From positions 1-51,966 of the forward strand of contig JAHEKN010000006.1 in assembly GCA_024638305.1 (NCBI GenBank): a stretch of DNA of 51,966 nt. The letters are read 5' to 3'. The position numbers and the translations under genes are program-made. Under the pieces are notes generated by a model. It was not told the origin of the DNA. It made no database searches and was given only the letters and a program-made list of their open reading frames with translations. Below are positions 33,024 to 40,806 of this stretch, piece after piece. This stretch comes from Gemmatimonadota bacterium. Lineage in GTDB: Bacteria > Gemmatimonadota > Gemmatimonadetes > Longimicrobiales > Gaopeijiaceae. How positions within the stretch are numbered: position 1 is the stretch's first letter; every line of letters begins with the position of its first letter.

Positions 33024-33269
33024 GTGACGATGCAAGTCGTGTCACTGGTGGGCGCGTTCCTGATCCTGATCGCGTATGCCGGCATTCAACGCACCTGGCT
33101 GAAGCCCCAGAGCAAGCTCTACGCGCTGCTGAACCTGGTCGGCTCCCTGCTTCTCCTCTGGGTCGCAGTCAACGACCGCCGCATGGGTTTCATCCTGCTG
33201 GAGGCGCTCTGGGCACTCGTGTCCATTCCACCGTTACTGCGCGCGCAGGGCGAACGGGCCAATGCCTGA
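33024..33269 (+). CDS. Small CBU_0592-like membrane protein
   Basis: An 81-residue protein with three hydrophobic segments (VVSLVGAFLILIAYAGI; LYALLNLVGSLLLLWVAV; GFILLEALWALVSIPPLL). Between them lies KPQSKLYALLNLVGS, the conserved turn of a widespread family of small membrane proteins of unknown function. Start is GTG 33024 or ATG 33030. Its end overlaps the start of the exonuclease gene by 8 bases, so the two are coupled. Confidence 0.75.
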   Translation: MTMQVVSLVGAFLILIAYAGIQRTWLKPQSKLYALLNLVGSLLLLWVAVNDRRMGFILLEALWALVSIPPLLRAQGERANA

Positions 33270-34110
33270 TCCGTCACTCGACGACCTGCTTCCTCTCGAG
33301 CGCCCGCTGGCGTTCATCGACCTGGAGACGACCGGTCTCAGCACGGTCGACGACCGGATCGTCGAGCTGGCGCTCGTGCGAGTGAAGCCGAACGGATCAG
33401 TCAGCGAGCGCGTTCGTCGCTTCAATCCCGAGATCCCGATTCCGCCGGAGGCGAGCGCGGTTCATGGGATCACCGACGAGGACGTGAAGGACGAGGCTCC
33501 CTTCCGACTGCGGGCACGCAGCTTGGCGAAGCTGCTCGACCCGTGCGACCTGGCGGGCTTCAACATGCGGCGCTTCGACCTGCCCATGTTGGTGACGGAG
33601 TTCCGCCGGGCCGGCATCGAATTCGATCCGCTCGGCAGGCGCCTCATCGACGTCCAACAGATCTTCCACCGCGAGGAGCCTCGCGACCTTTCAGCCGCGA
33701 CCCGCTTCTATCTGGGTCGCGAGCTCGAGCAGGCCCACTCGGCACTTGCGGACGTACAGGCCTCGATGGCCATCCTAGCCTCACAACTGGTGCGGTACCC
33801 GGGTCTGCCGACGACGGTGGAGGGATTGCACCGCTACTGCGACGAGGTGGGGCCTTTCCAGACGGAGATCGATCGCTGGTTCCAGGCGTCCGACGAAGGC
33901 GCTCTGGTGTTCCGGCGGGGCAAGCACAAGGGGACCGCGCTCGCGGCCGTCGCCCTGATGGAGCCGGACTACCTGCACTGGATGATCGGAGCGGAGGAGA
34001 TGCCGATCGAGGTGATCCGCGTGGTCCAGGAGGCGCTCGACGCACCCCCGGACCCCTCCCAAGCGGATCTCCCCTTTCCCGACGGGAGTCCGGAGGCCGA
34101 GGGGCATTGA
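33262..34110 (+). CDS. DnaQ-like DEDDh 3'-5' exonuclease with C-terminal DUF3820-like domain
   Basis: A 282-residue protein. The exonuclease fold covers residues about 14-180 with all acidic motifs: LAFIDLETTGL (Asp20, Glu22), AVHGITDEDV, LAGFNMRRFDLPML (Asp) and EQAHSALADVQAS (His and Asp). This is the proofreading type found in the epsilon subunit and in repair nucleases. Residues about 215-260 (GALVFRRGKHKGTALAAV; EPDYLHWMIGAEEMP) resemble the small DUF3820/QSregVF_b module, which here may help DNA contact. It lacks a polymerase-binding tail I can recognise, so a repair or nucleotide-turnover role is as likely as proofreading. Confidence 0.88.
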   Translation: MPDPSLDDLLPLERPLAFIDLETTGLSTVDDRIVELALVRVKPNGSVSERVRRFNPEIPIPPEASAVHGITDEDVKDEAPFRLRARSLAKLLDPCDLAGFNMRRFDLPMLVTEFRRAGIEFDPLGRRLIDVQQIFHREEPRDLSAATRFYLGRELEQAHSALADVQASMAILASQLVRYPGLPTTVEGLHRYCDEVGPFQTEIDRWFQASDEGALVFRRGKHKGTALAAVALMEPDYLHWMIGAEEMPIEVIRVVQEALDAPPDPSQADLPFPDGSPEAEGH

Positions 34111-34207
34111 GCACTGTTCCGTCCGTATCGTACTATGGTCATCCATGCCGTCACCACGTGCGCCCCGGTTGGGGACTCTGCGCTCGTCCACATCAGGAGT
34201 CGTGAAA

Positions 34208-37126
34208 ATGTCCGGCCCCTCGTTCCGCCCGGTGCTCGTCGCGCTGGCCGTTCTCGTCGCTGCTCCCGCGGCCGTCCAGGCGCAAGCCGCCGCCATCTCC
34301 GAGGCCGAGCTGAGGGCGTTCACCCCGCGGCCGATCGGCCCGGCCGTGACCGGCGGGCGCGTCCACGACGTCGAGTCGCTGGCCGAGGATCCGTCCGTGA
34401 TCTACGTGGCGAGCGCATCCGGGGGGCTGTGGAAATCCACCAACCGCGGCATTACCTGGACCGACATCTGGCGGGACATGCCGGTGAGCACGTTCGGTGA
34501 CGTCGCGATTGCCGCCTCCAACCGAGCCGTGGTCTACGCCGGCACGGGGGAGCAGCAGAACCGGCAGAGCTCGTCCTGGGGCAACGGAGTCTACCGCTCG
34601 AACAACGGTGGCGAGAACTGGAGCCATCTGGGGCTGGAGGAGACCCGGCACATCGCCAAAGTGGAAGTCGACCCGCGCGACGAGGACGTGGTCTGGGTGG
34701 CCGCGCTGGGAAACCTCTGGGCCTCCTCCGCGGACCGGGGTGTCTACAAGAGCACTGACGGAGGGCAGAGCTGGTCCAAGGTCCTCTTCGTGGACGAGCA
34801 CACCGGTGCGATCGACCTCGAGATCGATCCCAGCAACCCGGACGTGGTGTTCGCTGCCACGTACCAGCGGCAGCGCAGGACCTGGGGCTTCAACGGCGGT
34901 GGACCGGGCAGCGGCATCTACATGACCACGGACGGAGGCGCCAACTGGTCGGAGCTCACCAACGGGATCCCGGCGGGAGACAAGGGTCGGATCGGGCTGG
35001 CCATCTCGGCCAACAACCCTCGGGTCCTGAACGCACTCGTCGAGCACCCCAGCGAGAGCGGCACCTACCGCTCGGAGGACGGCGGCGCGACCTGGCGGAT
35101 GATGAGCAATCGCAACCCGCGTCCCATGTACTACTCGCACATCTACATCGACCCCAACGACGATCGGCGCGTCTACTCGCTGGCAACCCAATCGGCAGTG
35201 TCGCGCGACGGGGGGGCGAGCTGGCAGTCCGTCTCCGCGCAGGTCACGTACGACGTCGGCGTCCACGCCGACATGCACGACATGTGGATCGACCCGAGCG
35301 ACTCCAACCACTACTACCTCGTGGGCGACGCGGGCCTGCACGAGACCTACGACGGCGGTCAGACCTATCGCCGCATCAACAACTTCGACATCGGTCAGTT
35401 CTACGACATCGGCGTGGACAATCGGGACCCTTATTGGGTCTACGGCGGGATGCAGGACAACCACTCCTGGATGGGACCGTCGCAGACGCGCCGCTGGATC
35501 GGGATCCTCAACGACGACTGGAAGCAGATCGGGTTCGGCGACGGGATGTACCAGCAGATCGATCCCTCCGACTCGCGTATCGCCTACATCAACTCGAACG
35601 GAGGCGGATACACGCGAGTGGACACCGAGACCGGTGACATCCTGAGCATCCGCCCCCAGCCCCCGGCCGGGGAGGAGCGCTATCGCTTCGACTGGGTCTC
35701 TCCGTCGCTGGTGTCGCGGCACGACCCGGCCACGGTCTACGTGGGCGGTAACCGCCTCTTCACCTCCCGCAACCGGGGCGGGAGTTGGTCCCGCTCGGAG
35801 GACCTGACCCGACAGATCAACCGTGAGGGGTTGGCAATCATGGGCGTGCGCGGGAGCGACATCCGCATCTCACGGAACGACGGCACCTCGTCGTTCGGGG
35901 AGATCACCACCATCGCGGAGTCGCCGCTCACGCCGGACGTGCTCTGGGTGGGAACGGACGACGGTAACGTGCAGGTCTCGCGAGACGGCGGGGACACTTG
36001 GAGCGACGTGTCGCGCAACATGAGCGGCGCCCCGGACGGCACGTACGTAAGTCGACTTCAGGGCTCGGCCGCGGGTCGCGGGACGGCGTACGTCACGTTC
36101 GACGCCCATCGGGACGGCGATTTCGCGCCCTACGTGTTCCGGACGGACGACTTCGGGGCCACCTGGCGTCCGCTCCACCGGGGACTGCCGTCCGGGTCCG
36201 TCAACGTGATCGTGGAGCACCCGGACGACCCCAACACGCTCGTGGTCGGCACCGAGCACCACGCCTTCGTGTCCACGAACGGCGGAGGAAGCTGGGCCAG
36301 GATCCCGGGGCTGCCCACGACAGCCTATGACGACATCGAGATCCATCCGCGTGACAAGGACATCGTGTTCGGCACGCACGGACGGAGCATCTGGATCCTG
36401 GACGACAGCAGCCCGATCGCCGAGTACTCCGGTGCGGCCGACGTGCACCTGTTCTCCATCCGGCGCGGCACGATTCGCACCTATTGGAAGGATACGTCGT
36501 ATCGCGCCCAGGCGGCCTACGCCGGCACCAACCCGCGCGACGGGGTGGAGATCACCTACAGGATCGGTGGGGGAGGCGGCGATGCCACGGTCACCGTTCG
36601 GAACGGCCGCGGCCAGGTCGTCCGCGCCTTGGGCGTTCCGGGCGCGGCGGGGCTGCACCGCGTGAACTGGGACCTGCGCTGGGGCCTCGCCGACGGGGTC
36701 CAGGCGTGGACCGCCTACGACGCCTCCGTCCTGCCGCGGCCTACGGAGGGCCGGGGCCACTTCGTGTCGCCGGGAACGTATACCGTGACGCTCGCGGCCG
36801 GCGGCCGGGAGTCCGTCCGGACCCTCGAGATCCGCGGCGATCCGGAGCTGCCCCTGACGGATGCCCAGTACCGGAGCCGCGAGCTGTTCCTGAACGACGT
36901 CCTCCGACTGATCGAGCGAGCCGGCGGGTCGAGCGGCGCGTGCGGTGGCGGCGGGCCCGGTGGCGGCGGGGGCTTCGGGGGCCCACCCACGCCCTGCCGC
37001 GCACTCCAACAGATCTATCAGTCGATCAACGGCCAGGGCATCCGACCGGGATCGCTCTACGGGCCCACGGCCGCCGATCGGGCGCGCGTGGAGGCCCTCC
37101 GAGCACAGATCGGGGCCCGCGACTGA
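34208..37126 (+). CDS. Exported Asp-box (BNR/sortilin-type) beta-propeller protein
   Basis: A 972-residue secreted protein; ATG 34208 follows an AGGAG site and starts a signal peptide ending near AVQAQA. It contains at least ten Asp-box repeats of the S/T-x-D/N-x-G-x-x-W form (STNRGITW, SNNGGENW, STDGGQSW, TTDGGANW, SEDGGATW, SRDGGASW, SRNRGGSW, SRDGGDTW, STNGGGSW), so it folds as one or two beta-propellers like the VPS10/sortilin family. Such proteins are often labelled glycosyl hydrolase, but no catalytic residues can be assigned. About 180 residues after the propellers look like beta-sandwich, then a Gly-rich stretch and a short helical end. It is probably a binding or processing protein of the cell surface. 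Confidence 0.85.
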   Translation: MSGPSFRPVLVALAVLVAAPAAVQAQAAAISEAELRAFTPRPIGPAVTGGRVHDVESLAEDPSVIYVASASGGLWKSTNRGITWTDIWRDMPVSTFGDVAIAASNRAVVYAGTGEQQNRQSSSWGNGVYRSNNGGENWSHLGLEETRHIAKVEVDPRDEDVVWVAALGNLWASSADRGVYKSTDGGQSWSKVLFVDEHTGAIDLEIDPSNPDVVFAATYQRQRRTWGFNGGGPGSGIYMTTDGGANWSELTNGIPAGDKGRIGLAISANNPRVLNALVEHPSESGTYRSEDGGATWRMMSNRNPRPMYYSHIYIDPNDDRRVYSLATQSAVSRDGGASWQSVSAQVTYDVGVHADMHDMWIDPSDSNHYYLVGDAGLHETYDGGQTYRRINNFDIGQFYDIGVDNRDPYWVYGGMQDNHSWMGPSQTRRWIGILNDDWKQIGFGDGMYQQIDPSDSRIAYINSNGGGYTRVDTETGDILSIRPQPPAGEERYRFDWVSPSLVSRHDPATVYVGGNRLFTSRNRGGSWSRSEDLTRQINREGLAIMGVRGSDIRISRNDGTSSFGEITTIAESPLTPDVLWVGTDDGNVQVSRDGGDTWSDVSRNMSGAPDGTYVSRLQGSAAGRGTAYVTFDAHRDGDFAPYVFRTDDFGATWRPLHRGLPSGSVNVIVEHPDDPNTLVVGTEHHAFVSTNGGGSWARIPGLPTTAYDDIEIHPRDKDIVFGTHGRSIWILDDSSPIAEYSGAADVHLFSIRRGTIRTYWKDTSYRAQAAYAGTNPRDGVEITYRIGGGGGDATVTVRNGRGQVVRALGVPGAAGLHRVNWDLRWGLADGVQAWTAYDASVLPRPTEGRGHFVSPGTYTVTLAAGGRESVRTLEIRGDPELPLTDAQYRSRELFLNDVLRLIERAGGSSGACGGGGPGGGGGFGGPPTPCRALQQIYQSINGQGIRPGSLYGPTAADRARVEALRAQIGARD

Positions 37127-37163
37127 GCCCGGTGGCGGGTCGGCCGGAGACGGCGGGCGGCGG

Positions 37164-38276
37164 CTAGCGCTCCCAGACGTCGGTGCCGTCCTGGAAGGCC
37201 GCCCAGGCGCGCCAGAACGACACGTAGGCATCGTCCACGGCCCTGAGTCGCTGACCCCGCCGCGGTCCCGACTTGGCCTCGCCGTCGAGGCCATAGATCG
37301 ACCCGTCCTGATCGAAGAAGCCCATGGCGCCGAGCCCGCCGATGGGCCGCACCTCGATCGTCACGGCCTCGCCGTCCACCATGGGCTCGAAGGCCGCCGC
37401 ACCCCGGGCCTGACGATCCCAGAGGACCACGACGTCCGTGCCGTTCACCACGGTGTCGACCACCGCGAGCTCCCCGACGGCATCGAGCTCCAGGAACGGG
37501 AAGGCGATCGACCTCAGTCCAGGTCCGCCGGGGATCCCGAGCACGCGCTCCTTGGGAGGGCGCCGACGGTCCGCCTCTGGCATCTCGAACCAGTAGGCGG
37601 AGTTCAGGTCCTCGTAGTCGCCATAGGGATACGACTGTGCGGTGTAGTCGGTCTCGTGTCCGGTGTCGGACGAGACGACCGTCGTGGCCGGATTCATCGC
37701 CCGCCAGGCCGCCCACGTCATCTCCCATGCGGCTCGCTGAGGAATGACGGTCCCGTTCAGCGGGCCGCAGCGCGCCTGGGCCAGCATTTGCGGCCAGAGC
37801 GAGTCCGTGTCCCGATCGAACATGATCAGGTTCGACTGGTAGAGGAGGCCGGAGACGCGGAACTCGCCACCTCCGAGCACCGATCGGTCGAATACGATGG
37901 CCGATCCGGTGAGGGGGCAGTACGTGACGGCGAGTCGGGACATCACCCCGTCCAGGTTCACGACCTCGTGATGCCAGAGGATGTTGTGGGGCACGGCCAC
38001 CGGCTGGCCGTCCACCAGGAGGCCGATGACCCGGTCGTCGTCGGCCAGGTACGCCGCCTCGGGCCGGTTCCAGGCCACCAGGGGCGGATTCGAGAGCGCC
38101 GGGATCCCGTCGCGCGGCGCACCGCCCGACATCAGGAACTCCTGGTCGAGATCACACTGGAGGAGGGGGTCAGGACCCTCCGTTCCCGCCGGACCGGCGG
38201 GATCGCACGCTGCTGCGACGCCGATCGCGCCGAGGAACGCGAGAGAGCGTACGGACGAGAATCTCGATTCGATCAT
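37164..38276 (-). CDS. DUF3179 lipoprotein
   Basis: A 370-residue lipoprotein (signal peptide with GVAAAC, Cys24). The body matches DUF3179 (PF11376): DGIPALSNPPLVAW, then DDRVIGLLVDGQPVAVPHNILWHHEVVN, VTYCPLTGSAIVFDR, FRVSGLLYQSNLIMFDRDTDSLWPQM and VVSSDTGHETDY. The conserved Cys of TYCPLTG and the WHH residues could bind a metal or carry a redox role, but no activity is known for the family. It is divergent from the small membrane protein gene at 38456 across 179 bases. Confidence 0.85.
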   Translation of the reverse strand: MIESRFSSVRSLAFLGAIGVAAACDPAGPAGTEGPDPLLQCDLDQEFLMSGGAPRDGIPALSNPPLVAWNRPEAAYLADDDRVIGLLVDGQPVAVPHNILWHHEVVNLDGVMSRLAVTYCPLTGSAIVFDRSVLGGGEFRVSGLLYQSNLIMFDRDTDSLWPQMLAQARCGPLNGTVIPQRAAWEMTWAAWRAMNPATTVVSSDTGHETDYTAQSYPYGDYEDLNSAYWFEMPEADRRRPPKERVLGIPGGPGLRSIAFPFLELDAVGELAVVDTVVNGTDVVVLWDRQARGAAAFEPMVDGEAVTIEVRPIGGLGAMGFFDQDGSIYGLDGEAKSGPRRGQRLRAVDDAYVSFWRAWAAFQDGTDVWER

Positions 38277-38455
38277 GGGGTTGGCTCCAACGTACTCTAA
38301 CCGTCCAGGCCCCCTTCCCGGTTCCAGCCGCCGGTCCCATGCGGTGAACCGGGCCCACTACGCGTGCTCACCAGAAGGGGACGTACCTGGCCGCGGACGC
38401 GGATGTCGCTCAGTTTGGGCCGTCCGATTCAGACGACCCCGGAGGGAGACCACAC

Positions 38456-38857
38456 GTGAGGGGCCTTTACTACGCGCACTCCGGCATTCGCTACCTCGTT
38501 ATCGCGTTCGGCCTGTTCGCGCTGCTCTACGCCGTGCTCGGCCTGGTCCGCCGGCGGCCGTACGACCGGAGCATGAAAGCCTTGGCCGCCGCATTCGCCG
38601 GGACGACGCATCTGCAGATCCTGGTCGGGCTGGCTCTGCTGCTCTCCGGTCGCTTCGGACCCTCCATGGGCATGCACTTCGTGCTCATGGTCTTCGCGGC
38701 TGCGGCGGCGCAGATCCCCTCTTCGGTCATGCGCCGCCGGCCCCCGGAGGAGCGGAGCTATGGCCCGCACGTGGTCCTCACGCTGCTCGCGTTGGCCCTG
38801 ATCGCATTCGGGATCGTCGTGCTCGGCCGGTCGCCCCTCGGTATGTCCGATCTCTGA
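38456..38857 (+). CDS. Four-helix integral membrane protein, unknown function
   Basis: A 133-residue protein starting at GTG 38456 after a GGAGGGA site. It opens MRGLYYAHSGIRYLVIAFGLF and has four membrane segments, the others near THLQILVGLALLLSG, MHFVLMVFAAAAAQI and VVLTLLALALIAFGIVVLG. Conserved-looking His residues (YYAHSG, THLQ, MHFV, GPHV) lie at helix ends, which could suggest haem or metal binding, but no known family was recognised. It is followed by a small exported protein after 77 bases. Confidence 0.65.
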   Translation: MRGLYYAHSGIRYLVIAFGLFALLYAVLGLVRRRPYDRSMKALAAAFAGTTHLQILVGLALLLSGRFGPSMGMHFVLMVFAAAAAQIPSSVMRRRPPEERSYGPHVVLTLLALALIAFGIVVLGRSPLGMSDL

Positions 38858-38934
38858 CGTCCCCGCTCCCGCGGTTCCTACCCTCGTCATAGATTCCTAC
38901 GCTGAGTCGTTAAGGAACAGGAGGGGGAACGTCG

Positions 38935-39423
38935 ATGTCACGACCCGGACCGCGGAGCCTCGTCGCCGCCTTGGGCGTCCTGGCGTCCTCCGCGTGCTAC
39001 ACGTATCAGCCGATCGAGCTCGGAGAGGTCGCACCACAGACTGAGGTGCGGGCGCGAGTGAGGGCCGCATTCGCCGAGGAGAGCGCGGAGGTGCTGGGCC
39101 GTGAGGAGCGCTTGCTCGAAGGGTCCGTCGAGCTGAGCGGCCCGACCGAGCTCATGCTCCTGGTACCGGTCGTCTCCGCGCTGGACCGGCGCGGTGGCAC
39201 CCTCAACCAGCGCCTCGCGATTCCCCGCGACCAGATCATCGAGCTGGAGCTCAAGCGGCGGGACCGGACGCGCACCGCGCTTCTGCTCGGTGTTCTCGGC
39301 GTGATCGGAAGCTCTCTCGTGGTGGCCGCGGTCACCGGAGACGAGCGGGCGTCGAACGACGTTCCGGACACCGGACCCACCGAGGACTGGACCATCAGGA
39401 TTCCGCTCCGCCTCGGCTGGTAG
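38935..39423 (+). CDS. Small lipoprotein with internal membrane segment, unknown function
   Basis: A 162-residue protein starting at ATG 38935 after AGGAGGGGGAA, a strong ribosome site. The signal peptide ends in the lipobox ASSAC (Cys21). The next 75 residues are beta-rich (VRARVRAAFAEESAEVLGREERLLEGSVELS). Then come LNQRLAIPRDQIIELELKRRDRTR and a membrane segment (TALLLGVLGVIGSSLVVAAV), and a C-terminal strand IRIPLRLGW. Its plan is the same as that of the lipoprotein at 2534-2962. Function unknown. A strong terminator follows. Confidence 0.72.
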   Translation: MSRPGPRSLVAALGVLASSACYTYQPIELGEVAPQTEVRARVRAAFAEESAEVLGREERLLEGSVELSGPTELMLLVPVVSALDRRGGTLNQRLAIPRDQIIELELKRRDRTRTALLLGVLGVIGSSLVVAAVTGDERASNDVPDTGPTEDWTIRIPLRLGW

Positions 39424-39445
39424 CGCCGCGCGATACCAACAACCA

Positions 39446-39480
39446 AGAGCCCGGGACGGCTGACCGCCGTCCCGGGCTCT
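39446..39480. terminator. GC-rich hairpin terminator between convergent genes
   Basis: A perfect 15-bp stem (39446-39460 with 39466-39480) with a 5-base loop lies 22 bases after the stop at 39423 and 37 bases before the end of the convergent SusD gene. It is followed by CGTCTT, only partly T-rich. It likely serves both genes. Confidence 0.78.
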
Positions 39481-39517
39481 CGTCTTACTGCCGAGCCGAA
39501 GCTCGACCGGCGCGCTT

Positions 39518-40801
39518 CTAGCGCAGGTTGATGTTGGTGTCGAGCTCGCTCTCCGCGATCGGGAAGCAGAGGTCCTGCTGCACCAGGTGCGAGCCATCTC
39601 CCTGCTCACCGTTCGGCGAGACCTGCTCCAGCGGATGACGGAGCGTCATGTCGACGCCGTTCGCGCTCCAACGACGGAAGGCCGGCAGCCTCCGCCCCTC
39701 GAGCCACGTCTCGATGCCGTGCTCCCGCATGTAGAACCCCCATGCCTCGGCGGCCGAGTTGGCGGTCTCCGGAGCCATGCCCGCGGCCGCGCGCAGCGCG
39801 TTCACCTTGGCCATCGCTCCCTGCCAATTTCCGGTATTGAGCATGTCCTCGGCCTCGATCAGCCGCATCTCGGCGCCGCTCGAGAGCTCGATGTCGGCAC
39901 CGGAATCCGGGTACTTCTGCTGCGGCCACCAATCCACCTGACCGCAGCACAGCGTGGCCGCGTCCCCGGTCTGGTTGGTCAACAGGTACGGCATGCGCGG
40001 GTCACCCGCCGGATTGTTGGTGGAGCGCCCGTAGTTCTGGTACCACGTATTCCAGGACGAGTGGGCCTTGTAGGGCTCGGCCGCGCTCGCGAACTGGATC
40101 CGATTGCGCTGCGCGTCGCCCTCGGTGGAATAGTAGGGCAGAAGATACGAGAAGGTGCTCGGAACGCTGCCGGCGTCCGAGACCGCGCCCGACCAGTTCC
40201 CCAACTGGGCCCGCACGCTGGCGCGCCCCGCGGTCGCCGCCATGGCCACGGTGCCGCCGCCCGCCATCGCCGCCGAGAAGTTGGCCTCGGCGCGATTCAG
40301 GTACTCCGTGTGCGCCACGCGGGGACCACCGTCGATGACCCCCTCGCACATCATCTCGCCCAGGAGCCGGTTGGCGTACCCCGCCCACAGGTTGGCCTTC
40401 GCGAGGAGCCCGGGCTGGGCCTCACCGGCGTCCCGAATGATCCCGATCCCGTTCTCCGCCAGCCAGCGCGCCCGCTGCCCGGTGTTCCAGTGCGTGTCGA
40501 CCTCGTCGAACGCGAGCTCGCCGCGCTGCCACTCCTGGCTGATCCCGAAGGATCCTGTGGACCCCGACGGATGGATCTCGCGCGCCACCGCGGCGCTCGT
40601 GTATCCAAGCCAGTTCTGGGCCTCCGCCAGTGCGCGCCCCATCCCGTTGACCAGGGCCGGCTGAGCAGCTTCGTCGACCAGAAACTCCTCCTGCACCGGA
40701 CCGGGGTTCACCACATCGAAGTCACAGGCGCTGGCGACCGTCAGGAAACAGCCGATCGCCAGAGCCGACACCCCATTGATTGTCGTTCTCATAGTTCTCA
40801 T
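39518..40801 (-). CDS. SusD/RagB-family outer membrane lipoprotein (second pair)
   Basis: A 427-residue lipoprotein starting at ATG 40801, with lipobox TVASAC (Cys26) followed by DFDVVNPGPVQEEFL, a typical SusD beginning. Late motifs are SSGAEMRLIEAEDMLNTGNWQGAM and GIETWLEGRRLPAFRRW. It forms a surface cap over the SusC barrel encoded 5 bases upstream; the AGGAG before its start overlaps the SusC stop, so the two are coupled. Several conserved Cys (NQTGDAATLCCGQ) are unusual for the family and may form disulfides. Substrate unknown. Confidence 0.92.
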   Translation of the reverse strand: MRTMRTTINGVSALAIGCFLTVASACDFDVVNPGPVQEEFLVDEAAQPALVNGMGRALAEAQNWLGYTSAAVAREIHPSGSTGSFGISQEWQRGELAFDEVDTHWNTGQRARWLAENGIGIIRDAGEAQPGLLAKANLWAGYANRLLGEMMCEGVIDGGPRVAHTEYLNRAEANFSAAMAGGGTVAMAATAGRASVRAQLGNWSGAVSDAGSVPSTFSYLLPYYSTEGDAQRNRIQFASAAEPYKAHSSWNTWYQNYGRSTNNPAGDPRMPYLLTNQTGDAATLCCGQVDWWPQQKYPDSGADIELSSGAEMRLIEAEDMLNTGNWQGAMAKVNALRAAAGMAPETANSAAEAWGFYMREHGIETWLEGRRLPAFRRWSANGVDMTLRHPLEQVSPNGEQGDGSHLVQQDLCFPIAESELDTNINLR

Positions 40802-40806
40802 GTCTC

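Noticed and set aside
34193..35722. 509-codon minus frame opposite the Asp-box propeller
   Set aside because: Repeated Val/Asp/His-rich text mirrors the Asp-box repeats on the other strand; no independent domain was found.
34208..37126. Glycosyl hydrolase (sialidase) call for the Asp-box protein
   Set aside because: Asp boxes are structural; the sialidase Arg triad, Tyr and Glu could not be recognised, so only a beta-propeller is claimed.
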